Positions 1-13,300 of a stretch of DNA of 64,000 nucleotides are shown one piece after another; position 1 is the stretch's first letter; every line of letters starts with the position of its first letter. The notes below the pieces were generated by a model. It did not search any database, had not been told where the DNA came from, and saw only the letters and a program-made list of their open reading frames with translations. Position numbers and translations under genes: made by a program. This DNA is from Pycnopodia helianthoides (Eukaryota; Echinodermata; Asteroidea; Forcipulatida; Asteriidae), in the NCBI GenBank assembly GCA_032158295.1, contig CM063254.1:992001-1056000 (forward strand), in the 5' to 3' direction.

Positions 1-1378
1 CTTGTGATTGTCTATTGTGATTTTGGGCACAGATTTGTCTCTAAGGGACCCCCTCCCCTGCTTTGAGGGTGATGGATCTTTAGCGATTTACTTTTTCGAC
101 ATACTTTTTTTAATTCCAAATTAAAAGTGGTATTTCAGACAAAATAATTTTGCAAGACGCCTCACTATCTTACTATGCCTTACTAAATAAATAAAAAACT
201 ACCATTACTGTCTTTATAATACGTTGCAAACATTCCAACCTTCCAATGCCACAATCCGGGAGATTTTTCTTGTGACAAAATTCACCTGATGCCATCATCA
301 CATTAATCAGTTGCTATGGACCGCAGGCCCGAGGCCAGTGATTTTAGTATTGGGCCAGTAAACTCATGACCCATGTTTTTAATTCAATAACAGTTCAAGT
401 ACATGTACCTCACTCTGTAATATCTTGAACAGAAACAAATTATGTCCAAATGTTGACTTTGAGTAATGATTTGAAAAATACGTAATACCCTTAAAGACAA
501 ATGAGGTAAATCTTCTCTTATATGTCTTAGTGCTTGTTCATTTAATTGCAAGTTAAACTGTGCAAGTAAGTCTTTTCTCAGTTTGAATCGGGTCTTGTGG
601 ATTTTCCCCCCAAATTTGAGCCCTGTGTAACAACTCATTTCAAAAGGGAAGGGTAGGGGTTTCCCAACATGCTCACTACATGCTCCACATCATCATCAAC
701 TCCGAAGAAAGAAACTTCATCTAAATGAAGGACCTTGTCATCTGTGTTGTACATCTTTTCAATTGTTCACACCATTGTCACTCAATTCATCAGTTAGGAG
801 TAACAGACGTAGCTTGCCTTTTGTTGGGACATATATGCACACTTCGAGACACTCTTGTATTATTCCATTCTATTTAGTTGTAAGTATTCACCTACCATCA
901 GGCGACACTGAAAGCGGATACTGTGGAATATGTGTAATGGATTAACCATTGATAAACTATGTGTGTGTTCCCAAATCCTGAGACCATTTCAAGACTCTTT
1001 TTTAATATGATGTAATAAGAGGGGTATAATGGGGGTTAACCACAACTATGTTCACTATGGAATAGTTTAAGTCAAATATTTGAGAAATTACCAGGAGGTA
1101 ATTTACAGTAGAGTTTTTGTTCCCCCTGACAGTAGAGTATGTTGCAATTTACCCTCTGGGTGAATCGGAGCATAAGGAAGAGGGAGGAAAAAGGGGGTGG
1201 AAGGAAGAGGGAGGCAAAGAGGGGGCGGAGGTATGTGTGCTCTGTAATGCGTCAAATAATCCATGCATAAATGTTCTACTGTTTGGGGAATATGACCAGA
1301 TAATCTCATAAAGGTTGGAAATTGTTTCGATTGAAGATAAATGCACTTCAGTAAGTCTTTACTTTCTTCCCCCCACAG
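1..1378 (+). other. FUOM intron (upstream part)
   Basis: No FUOM exon was found here. It holds one copy of repeat family G (316-628), a polypurine tract (about 1158-1230, GGA-rich on the plus strand) that makes spurious open frames on both strands, and AT-rich filler. A polypyrimidine tract and CACAG acceptor at 1366-1378 lead into the first exon in the window. Confidence 0.7.
316..628 (+). repeat. Repeat family G, copy 1
   Basis: Copy of a dispersed element marked by GGCCAGTGATTTTAGTATTG, then GGCCAGTAAACTCATG, and ending CCCAAATTTGAGCCCTG. The same order recurs at 1562-1882 and 59101-60047. The left end is worn. Confidence 0.75.
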
Positions 1379-4300
1379 TTCTAGCTGATGCTAATTTTCC
1401 ATCAAGTTCAATTTGTGCTGCAGGGCCACGAGAAATACGGGCAGACGGTAAGATTTTGAAGTAAATATCAGATTTTCAAAATACTTGAAATACGTGTAAG
1501 AGGAATTCCTTGACGGACTGAACAAGTAGCCCCACGGAAATACTGCCAAAATATACACACTCAGGGCTCCACATTTACACTGGACTGTACAGGCCAAAGG
1601 CCATTGATTTGAGCAATCAGGCCAGTAAACTCCTGGTCTGTGTTTTTCATTGGTACTAAAGGCTGTAAATATCTTAAATAATGAAGAAAACAAAAAAATC
1701 AAATGTTGACTTTTAGTCTGATAAAGATCTTTCAGTTCTTACCCAAACATAAATTAGATCAAACTTCTCTTTGTGCTCGTTCAACTTTTGATTCCTGTCA
1801 TGTAAACAAATTTCTGGTCCAGTAAAGTTTTGAGGTACGAGCCCTGAGGTCTTGTGGATTTCTCCCAAAGTTCGAGCCCTAGAACTTCCAATAAGTAAAC
1901 TATCACCTAACACACACACACACGTTTATGAATCCCGTAAATCGAAGACTTCTCTTTGTTCTCCCGTTACAAAAGCGAAGCAAGGACGTCCTCGCTCTGT
2001 CAAAACACCCAGATCCGTTTTGTTAAAGTCCTTGGTTTCAACAGGTAGACACGCTCACACACACAGCTTTGTGTTACATACCCTCTGTGGACAATCTTTT
2101 GTTCTTTTCAATAAGGAAAATAATATTCTTCAACACTGTAAAAAAACACTGTGTGGACGTGTTGAAGTCCACACAGTGTTTCAAAACCATGCCTTGTGTG
2201 GACCTCTTTTGTTCTCAAGTCCACACTTTGTATGTAATGCTCGCCACAAAACAAAACAAAAACACTCTGCAATGTTGTTGCTGACAAAAATTGTGATGCC
2301 CACTAAATCCTTTCACCCTACCCCTATTGTGTTGATAAAAGATGTATTAAGGTAGCTGTTCCGTTGCATATTTTTTACCTTCCCTCTCTGTCCTCTTAAT
2401 TGACCCCCCTCCCTTACAGTCTCTGTGTTTTAACTAATTAAACAATACTTATCTATTTATTAGAGTAACTCAACTTCAGTAACAGGTCAACTTTATAAGG
2501 CATTATTAGTTTCCATGAACAGTCTAAAACTTTTCATTTTCATTGAATGTATTCATTGCAGATACTTCAGGACAAGTTTATAAGAAATCATGAGTGAAGG
2601 ATTTTCCTACATTTGCGGTCTGTCCAATAGGAAGGACAAATGGTTTGATAAAGTTTGCATTTTTTCCTACTACAGGTCACGGCATACCAGAACTTTTAGA
2701 GGCAATATTACAGCTCTTACCGCTAGATGCTTTTGTGACATCACCGGTAAGTCATTTTCCTAGTACCGTTAACGTAAAACCTGAGCAGGTGCAAGCCAAC
2801 TTGTTGTATTGGTAATAGGAAGAATGGTGACCAATTACCACTTAATACTGTAACAGTAGTTTTGATTTGAATGTATCAGCCAAATTACTTTCACTAAATC
2901 CTTGGGAAGACAGGAATACTCTTATCTTGTTCAGTTTTCTGCGAATGAAATCGGACAATTGGGAATTCCCTTCATAGCAGGATTTACTTTCACTTTAAAC
3001 TGGGAAAGTTGTGAAGTACAACCAGGGTAGGAATAATCAGATATATAAATAAAATGCGTTGGTCTGCTAAAGCAATTTGAAGTGTTTTTATTTTTCCCTG
3101 CTTTTTTGGAGGCAAAAGGGAATTTACCCAGTCAGTGATGAGCTTCTTTTTCTTAGTTTATATACCGTCGTGTCTGGTCTCGTTGTAACTTTGTGGTACT
3201 GTTCTCTTCAATGAGTCAGTGGATACATCAAATATAATCTTGGCACAAGTCCGAAATGCAACCCCCCAAAAAACGTCCGCTCTTTAAAACACTCCCCGTG
3301 GCTGTCTTAGTGTGACGCTAATTGTTACCAGCTTACACCATTTTTCTTATGGACACAGGAGGTTTTTTTTCTCCCCCGTATTGTGTGCTGTGTACACGCA
3401 CTGGACAGACTTTGATATAAGCTTTCCTTTTAGACTTCTCGGAGTTGGTGACAAGTGCCTTCATTGTCGGCAAGTTCCTTTGAATCGGAGGGTTTGAATT
3501 CCCTTTCGGGGACGTGTGTGCGTTGTTAACAGAGAATTAGGGTGTAATGAATTAGGGGGAGATCTCAGAGGTGAATGAAACTGAGTTCAACAGATTGGGT
3601 TATCATGAAAGTGTTGGACAGTGAAGCACATGTCTGTAAAAATACATCCCCAAGTGGTTTTGTCTTCATTAAGGTTTGCTTGATGATGACATCATGCCTT
3701 GTATACATACCTGTAGCTTTTCATGCTGTATGGTTCCAGTTAGGTTTTATGATGAGTTTTGTGTTTTCTGTCTTGAGTTTCGAGTTCTTGAGTTACGAGT
3801 GAAGACATTTTGAGCAATTAATGTAGAAGTTTTTGAGTTTCTTATTTTTGAGTTTTTAACATTTGATTTTGAGAATTCAGGACGGTTTTATTTTAGTTTA
3901 GAAGTTAAAAGTTTCTCTGTTGAATCCAATTTGAGTTTTAAGTTTTTTTATTCGACTTTTGTCATCTCAGTAAGGTATCCGATACAATATTGATGATGGT
4001 TTTTCAGTTTCATATTATTACCATTTGTGAATATTTCCTTTGAATTATGAATGGAGCTGCCAGACAATCTTGACTCTATTGATATGTGATTAGGTGGCTG
4101 TTTGGCTGACTCTGTCACTCAAAGGTCAACCCATCATTTATCATACCTACTTTTAGTTGGGTAATTTGGTCTCAGTCAACCAAAGCGTAGTTTTCAGCGT
4201 TTACTTTGTGAAGTAGAAATGACTATTCTCTACAGAGATGTTGCTGTTTGTCTTCAGTGGTATGGCCACCCTTGAATCACAGCATGTTGGGTGGTTTGAG

Positions 4301-7300
4301 GTCGGTAATTTGATGTGCCAGCATGGTCTATTGATAATACATGATAGAATGACAGCCTTGTGTGTATTATGAGGTTTTCTGAAGCCCCTAAGGGCCCAAG
4401 TTCAAGGTGTAATTGTCACGGCTTTACTTGCCTATTTGTCACATCAGTATAAATCACAATTTTCAAAATTCGTATACTTGGACTCGGCTTGTAAACTTTG
4501 TATGTTGGCTTACTTGTAATTGTGTCAGGCATTCAAACTAAAACATTGCTATTTGCATAATAAAGAAAATACCTCTTTTCAAGTTTGTCTGACACTGTCT
4601 CAAAACTTTGTTGAAAAAGTGTGGACAAAAATTGGTTTTGAATTTTGCAATATTCTGGATGACATGTATGTGACCTATGTCCTGAAGATTTGATTTTTTG
4701 AATGTTCAGATTAAAGTATATCTAAACTTCTCCAGAAAACCTTTCTATAAAATAAGTGAAAGATTAGCATCGTATTTTATGCATATTCCAATACATTGGC
4801 ATACTCGGTAGTGGTGCATGCAACATGTTTGAAGGACCAGTGGGTGCAGGACCTTCTCCCCACATGTTCATCCAGCCCCAAACCCCAGCCCCACACCCAC
4901 ACCCCCACCCAACGACCCCTCACCCTCCCCACCCCCACCCAACACCCAACACTCCACCGCAGTCATTTAATTATGTTTTGATCCAGAAAGATTGTCAATA
5001 AAATAGCCACCTGCTAACAGTGTATTGCTGTAGCTCACTTTGCAAAACTATAATTTCCATCTCTAAAAATCCTTGGTATGTCAAAAATGCACACATGTTC
5101 CAGTTTAAACGTTAGTTTAATAAGCTGTCTGCAAGTTAGTACCAAATAACCACCACCACCACTTCCCTCAAAACCACAACCTTTCTCTTTCCGCTGATAA
5201 AATTTGGTATTTAGAAATATGAGACTAAATTTCTAAGACAAATTTGTCCAGACACTAGGAGTGTATCAAAGGCCACCCAGGGTCTGCTATCGTAATAGTT
5301 TAGGTTTGAAGTTGTGGAATGTTTTTGCGTATTTTAGTATAGGAAGACCCTTTAGTGGGTCATCGTAGAATTTATGGAAAGTGGAACTGCTATTTTTATT
5401 AGTTTTTTCCATCTTTAAGTGTCTATGAATGGTTTTATGTTGAAAGAGAGTCACATTTATTTGGTGATGGAAATATTGTATCTTGATACGTCAATTATTT
5501 GCCTTTTGGTTCGATCATTTCAAACCAGAAATTTTAGAAAAAAAATTGTGTGAACGATTTGATTTCACAGAGAGGGTAAAATTTAAGTCAATATAGATTA
5601 AAATATTGAAAAAATTCCAGTATTTATTAGACTGATCCATTTTATGAAAGGGGTTCATCTCCATGGAGATTTCTTGATTTTTTTTCCTAGAAATTAAGAA
5701 TCACTCCTGTCATGAGAAAACTTTCAAATTAAATTTCAAATTCAAATCTCAAATTAAATTTTATCAAAGCTCTAACCCGTCATACTTCCATCGACAGTTA
5801 TATGTCCAGCAGATTTCTAAGCAGCATCCTAGTGTTTTGTAACGCATAAGAAAACAATAAACAGTTTCTCAGAAATATTATACTTTCCAAATGTTCTATT
5901 GAAGAATTCAATTGAAGTACTATTGATCTATTGTGTACGTGACACCTTACACATGGCGGTTTGTTTTTGTCATCTTCACCGATTGTAGGTTTTGGCCGAC
6001 ACATTCAAATCGTAGGTTTTGTTTTGGACATTTTGATAGTGCAGAACTCTGTAAGTTTGATAGTGTGGTTCTCGGTCTGGATTGCATTTCAGGAAGGACC
6101 GATAACGCCTCCGTTTTTAAAACTAAAATAAAGCTGAGGACTAAAGCCATGAACGCATGGTTATTGACCTACTTGGGGGGGGGGGGGCAAGGAGGAAGGT
6201 AGGGGGGGGGGACACAGTACAGGCCTGTAGGGACCTGCCCATCCCATTTCAAAAGAATAGTAGTACACTTCCTGAAATTGCATTTTGAGGAAAATCAAAT
6301 GTTCATGGTATTTTGATGAGGTACATGTATTTATTTACATCTCAGTGGATTTGAGCCATAGGTCTTGTAAAACTGTAATATGAATTGTGATTTATGATGT
6401 GTATAACCAAGGGCCCAAAACAACCTGCAATCAAGCGCCACTTAGAGACACCATCACCCCTGAAGAATTGTGTTATGCAAACTTGACATTTATCTTGAGC
6501 ACTTTGAGAACGGGTTGTACTTTGCTGTCCATCAATCAACCACTGATTCTGAACTTGCCAATAGCCAGCCGTCTGCAACTTGGACTGGTCGGAAGTGATT
6601 ACTCTAAAAATATATTAAATAAAATAAATAGAAGAATGTGAAGTATGCTCCCAACATTGTTAACAAACCCCCCCCCTCCATTCCTTCATAAAGGATTTGG
6701 TTGTAGACTATCAGTAGGCTTTACGGGTCAGGAATTTATTTTGAAGTCAGCTACTGGTGGGGCAAATTTCTGCGGTTCCCCCTATCATTTATTAGGCTAA
6801 AAAATGTTGTTTTTGTTTGGTGTGGGGTGAGATTTTTTTTACCTGGAATTTTATTCTTAGTTTGGAGTTCGGGGGGGGGGGGGGTTGATAGTTGTGTACA
6901 GCACACCATGGTACTTGTACCTCCACCGGTGTCCCTCAATGTGCCTTACCTGAAGGTATGCCATTTTTGACTGAAACATTTTGTCACAATTTGTAGACAA
7001 CCAGACTCGGGAAATAGCAAGTCTTGCATTCTCGTATTTTACTACTTATTAAAGTGCAGTTTCAACAGCTTTCCTGCATTTCCTTTCTAGATTTTTATTC
7101 GAGTTTTTTCAATATGATTATTTTATATCATGGATACGAAGCATTTAAATGCAAGTGATGGTTGGAATAATAATTGTTAATCTGCATTGAGAAATACCTG
7201 GGATAGTTCATCCATTCTGATTGGTCGAGAGGAGATCACGTGGCTATTTTTAAAACCGCGTTAGAAACATGTTGAGGAATGTTGAAACATGGCCTGCGAA

Positions 7301-10300
7301 GATTGAGTCAAAAGAGGGCACTGTCAGATGATTGCGCGGAGGGCCCAAGTATCACGGCCCACTTTCAGTTGGCAGACATGGATAGAAATTCAACGCAGAG
7401 TCGAGGCGAGCTGAGCCTCAACTGTCGGATTTGTTCTTAACTTTGGAAGGTTTTTGGATGTTTTTAACAGAAATGTTTTGATGAATGGAATTAAAAGAGT
7501 GGTGACAGAGTCTTAAATGGCCGTTTAAAACCTTTGGCTCAGTCCTTTATCACACAGGCGAGGACTCTGCTGGTTTTTGAAACGGCAGTTTCAGAACTCG
7601 TTGCAACTGTTTTAGTTTTATTCACTTATTAAAAGACTAATACAAGGTCATAGGTCAATGGGTACTATTGTAAGAATGTGATTCATCATTATAGGATTTG
7701 ATTTACCTTGACAACCAGAGATCTGCTCAATAGAAAATTAATAAAAACAATACTAGAAACGTCTCACCCTAAAGTGGCTCCGAGCCTCTCATTGTTAGGG
7801 AAGTCACCTCGGAATTTAATTTTAAATGCATCACAAAAGAAGAAAAGTATTTTTAGCTTCGATTGGAATGCAAGGAATCTCTGTTTGAGCTGGTTACTAC
7901 GCATAGTTTGTATCCATGGATTTGCATTTATGTAGTTTCTGTTTATTTTATTCAGTGGGTGTAACACTTTCCATTGGTACCCAATCGCTTCCCCTTTTTA
8001 GGGATGCCTAGCAGAGGACGCCCTGTGGGCTAAGTTTGAGTATAGACTTAAGGTATACACACGTACACCCACCAAAGTGCTGTGATCGTGCTTGGACAAT
8101 TAGAGGGTGAAATTCCAACAAGGAAAGGCGCAGATTAAGTCCATGGGTACACAAGGTTTTTTTTGTCTGGTGAGGTTTTTTAAAGAGAGCAGAAAACAAA
8201 GATCATCGACGTCAAAAGGAAGATATATGACCTGCCCACCTACGTACATTTTAGTTTTTAGCTCGTCCCTTCGGGGGGGGGGGGGGGTCAAAATAAAATT
8301 CCTTTTTTAGCTACATGTAAAGTGCTTTCTCCTTTGTATTGCAGTGTTTGATTGAAAAGTTGGCTCTAAGTGGAATGTACAAGGTTTCTCCGATATCTTT
8401 TCAGTTTGTGTAACGCTTGACCGATTGTCAGTATCAAGAACCTTGACAACATTTTACTTTTTATAGATTGTCACATACATACAGGTACACTGTGCCGTTA
8501 TTATAGCTCGACTACCAATAAGTGCTGTTAACAAGGTTTTTTAAATTGGTTTAAGTCTCCATTTATGATCACAGCTTCAGATCAAGGCTTGTGGATACGC
8601 CCGTTTTTCACTTTCCATTGAAAACCACCGATGTAAAACTAAGTTTTTGCACAATTAGGGCTATTGATGAATTATCCAGTGATTTGTCAGCGGAGCATAC
8701 AAAATTGTCAAATTATTCTGCCAAAGTTGTTCAGAATGGATTCTTTTTAACAGCATGTGTACCAATGTTTGGACTTGACACAACACAAGGGTTTGATATT
8801 CTAGTATAGGTTAACACTAGCATGGAGGGAGGAAAAGTTGTCCTTCCATTGTGCCTAGTAGTAGGTTCAAATTGTAAACAATGACTGTCAAGTATTGCAT
8901 CAATAACTCGCACCAGGATCTTTATTGAGGATTTGACAATAATTTCCATGTACATGTATGTAAACCAGAGCGATAAACAACAAACAAGCTCTGTGGTTAC
9001 TGATTTTGTTTACATTTACAAACATTTGCAGTAGGAATTGGAATGGAGCCAGATTTCGGCCCTTTTGCCAGGTGCTCCTATTGTCAGCAGACACTCCCTC
9101 AGTTTGCACTTCATATTTTTATGAATGAATGAGAACCTTATCAATCGGAATGCGCCAGTGTTTGAAGCGCGTGCCGTCTCTTTTTTGTTCGGCATTTCTT
9201 TGGACAGGTGACCTCCCAATTTGAAACCTCATTGGAAAGTTGGACCCTCCCTGCCGCCAGTTTTCTAACCACAGCCCGGAAGCAACGGAATAAATCAACA
9301 TGCCTTGGGCTTGGTTTATCGGCGGGTTTTTGAGACGGGGGATAATGGACAAATGATCTCTGGTCATATTGTAAGAACTGATTCACCGAGCTTTTATGCA
9401 ACTGTCTTCAATATCACGAGGGAGTCAGTAAGCACCATAGCTAAACGGAAGTAATTTGATGTCATAGGCTGAAAGGGCATTAAACACGGTCTATTAATTA
9501 AGAGATGAATAGCAGGCTCATGATGAAATGCCACACAATGGCGATGATTGTGACGTGCATGGCTACTTTTGAAACAGAAACTTTCTAGTGTTTGTTTAGG
9601 GTTCACAAAAGGTGACATGTGGCGTAATAAAGCAAAGCTTAGCAATAAAAGAAGAACAAGTTGACTCAAGAGGGTTTAAGGCATTGTCCAGCCCTGGACA
9701 AGTAAACCATTCATGTCTCTTCAATAAAATAAGGGCTTCTCAAAGCACTTCACTTCTTCTAATCTGAGTTTTGTTCGGTAATTGTGTAAAGAACAACAGC
9801 TTGAATCCTTAAAATGTTCATTTCTTTCTTCTGGTTCAATAATGTAAGTCCTGTTTAAGGATTGTACAGGTAGCGCTTGGTGCTTAAGTTTGTAAGGATT
9901 CAATGCCAATATTTGTCGATGACAATAGTTGTCATTTTGAAAATCCTGTCTGTAACCTACCGACCGACTCACCTCCTCAGAGACAAAATGAATCAGCATT
10001 TATTCTAATACTACAAATGAATTCATTGAAGTCTGACGTTGTTAATATCAGACAATATTAGTTCAGCAAACAGGGTAGCACTACAGTGAAAAGAGTGAAG
10101 AATGTGGCTTGAATATCGAGCAGGAAGGACTAAATACCTGAAAACAAAAGTAGAATGAGACGAGATAATTAAAATTAATGGTTGTATTCAAATGGCGTAC
10201 TTAAAGATTTCTCCTAGAATAGGGTGGTAGATCAAACCATCGGTTGATAAGCTGAACTACTTATTGGCAATCATCTCTAAGATGTAGGCATTGGGAGGGG

Positions 10301-13300
10301 TTCAAGCCCCGCCCAAACCCCTCTTGCTGCTTAGATGTGCTTCTTAATGTATTTTGGTTTTGTATTTCAGTAATTGTTCTTAAACCTTTGCCCCCCCCCC
10401 ATTATTTCCCCAATGCCAGACTCATTTTACCCATCTCATGGAAGAGTTATTTGCAAAAGATTGTCCGCATTCAATTGTCACTGATTTAGATAATGTCAAT
10501 TGTGGAATAAGTGCAAAGGTGTTGCATCTTGATTTTGCAAAATAGTGTCCTATCTCGCATGACAATGCTCCGTGCAAAAACATCCTTTCTCGGCACCTAT
10601 TGGTTTTGTGTGTACATCCAGGCTATTTTAAGCGAGATACAACGTTTGACACTTTCAAACTCACGCGTAACGTAAGAGCTATTTTAGGAGATACAACATT
10701 TTTGCACTGACAGGACAAAGTATCATTGGTGTAATTGTTTATTTTGTTCTCTTCGTACCTCAAGGCCATGGTGATGGAACTTGTGGAGAAGCACAGGATG
10801 GAGAAATTACCGACTCCTGTTTGGGATAAATATCAACTCCTTCTAGATGCAGCAGAGGGACAAAAAGTAAGTGTCTTCCCTTACATCAAATTCAATTATA
10901 ATGGACTCTGCTGTTTTTACAATGGGTGTCTTTGGAACGCTAGGTGGCAGCAGACTTGCCAGGTATATTTCCATTGTTTACGTAGTTCTGAGCATGCTCA
11001 AATTTCCAAGAACACTGGATTTACCGGGTTAGTGTGCTGCCACCTAGCATCACCGAAAGTCTCCCATTGGAGGAAACATTGAAGTGAAATTTTCACTTGT
11101 ATTTTGGTTGAACAAAGACAAATTGACTAGAGCGGGACTTGAACCTGCAACTTTCCGTCAACGTGCCGGGGCTCTACCATCTGAGCTATCTAGCCCTATG
11201 TTTTGTTGACTCAAATCACCTGACCTTATCACTGCACTAACTCAATAACACTGCAATAACATTTTAGGGGTCAGTTTCCCCGTGTGTTATACAGTGTAGT
11301 GCGCATTTAAGGCGATGCAGCGTTTACAAGCTCACCATATCTTGATATGCAATTTGATTCACAAAATGGCCGACTTAGAGCAGACAGTGTGATATTGGTA
11401 CAGGGGGTTGATACCATAAAAGGGTTTGTATTTAGTTATTACTATTATTTTTTCAAAATTAACCCTGTCTGGTTTACTTGATTCCGACCACTTTTTCCGT
11501 GAAAAAACTATACACCCACATAAACAAGAAATCATAAACAAGAAATCATAAACAAGAAATCATAAACAAGAAATCCAGGCTTTTTTAATACAAACAATTT
11601 GTATTGTACTTTTGACTTTACAAGTAATTGAAACTAGTGATAGGAATTTGGAATCACCCTCTTCACTTGTTCCCCGGTATTTAACGGCCACCCACGGTAT
11701 AGTTTCTAATCTCTTGGCCTTTTCCCTTACAAAATTTAGTCATTAAAAGTTTCAACGGAACCAAATATTCAAAACACTCTGATAGAAAACATGTCTTTTT
11801 ATGACCAATTTATAAAGAGGTAACTGTGATTGTTCAGCTTTTATTCAAATATTAAATGGAATTGAATCAAATAGTAGCTAAGAAAAGTTCACATTTGGGT
11901 TTTGAGGGATGCAGTTAAAAGGTAAAGTTCTTGTAATTTGAGGAAATAAATCATTTAAAAAGTTGGTCTAATTTCATAAAGCTGTTTAGTTTGGAGAAAC
12001 TATTACTTAACCAAATTGTTACTCAACTAGGTTATTATTACTTAAGTTAACTTCTACAAGTTTAGCTAAAGTTTTACTTAAGTAAACTGTTACTTGAATA
12101 AACTATTACACAGCTAAATCATTACTTAACTTAACCCCTTAATTCTTAACTAAATCTTTACTTAACTAAAGTATTTCTTAACAAAAAATTACTGAACTTA
12201 AGTATTTCTGAACAAACAAATTACTTAGATATTGACAAAATAGGGAGACCGCCAACATAGGGCTAGATAGCTCAGTTGGTAGAGCGCCGGTACGTTAATC
12301 TGGAGGTCGTTGGTTCAAATCCCGCTCTAGTCAAATTTTCTTTGTTCAACCCCAAACCATTTAAAATTTACCCAGTCAGTTTCCCTTGTGGTTTATTACT
12401 TGACAACAAAATTACTTAACTAAACTATTATGTAGCTAAACCATTACTTTTTTTATTTCTTAACTAAATCATTACTGAACTAAAGTATTTCTTAACAAAA
12501 CCACTAATTAACTCAACTATTACTTAACTAAATTATTAGTCTCCCGTTCTGTGTTTGAAACTGACCTTAGGTTGTTGGTTTTTGTTCTCGTTGTTTTTAA
12601 ACAAATTTCAAATTCTCAGATCAATTGTCTAGAATTACATGTAGGTTCACACATGTGTCAGTAGAGTCAACTATCTGATTTGTGCACAAAGGTTGTGTAA
12701 CTAGGCCTATATTTAGTTTAAACCAGAATCACCTGTTGTTAGTTATGAAATAATTCTTTCCTTGATTGTATGATTTACTACAGGTTGGTTGTATTGGCAT
12801 AATTGTCTCTATCAATGGAGTTGTTTACATGACTTGCAAATATAAAGACTCTTTATGGTCCTAATACAATGTTTTTGAGTTTGTGGGAAAATTATTGTGT
12901 TTTTCTTTTTATTCTGGATAATAGCACGCTCCAGTCATTTTAATATCTGTTGTGCCTATAAATCCATTTTGTATTTTTCTGGTGTTGTTATTGTCATTTT
13001 TATGGAAACTTGTCAATTGAAGAGAACAATTTTATTTTAAATCTATTGTTAAGAGTTGTGTTTCACCGAAAACTTTACAATGAAATATTTTAACTCCATA
13101 ACAGTGAAAAATAAAAGAACACATAGGAAAAACACATAAGATCCCCTGACAAAAACACATAAAAATCAATTGTTAGTCTTTTTATAATAAGTTTTTAAGG
13201 GGTAATAACAAAAATAATGGATACACCCACAATTAAGTACAACAAAACTATTTTGAACAAGTTGTACAACAACAGGAATTTTAGAGGTCGTAAAAACCTT

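Larger units (their letters stand above)
2747..10764 (+). other. FUOM intron, 8.0 kb
   Basis: Long AT-rich intron with no exon recognised. It includes GAGTTT-rich simple sequence (about 3760-3960), a CCCCACCC-type C-rich tract (about 4865-4960), several long G or C homopolymers (6177-6187, 6203-6211, 6871-6884, 8274-8287, 10390-10399) and the family J repeat near its end. All small open frames look random. Confidence 0.7.

Noticed and set aside
1852..2355. 167-codon open frame
   Set aside because: It spans the end of repeat G and all of repeat H, with no protein similarity or splice context.
12261..12332. A functional tRNA-Asn gene
   Set aside because: Anticodon-stem mismatch, C at position 33, and two more copies with other anticodon arms indicate a SINE.
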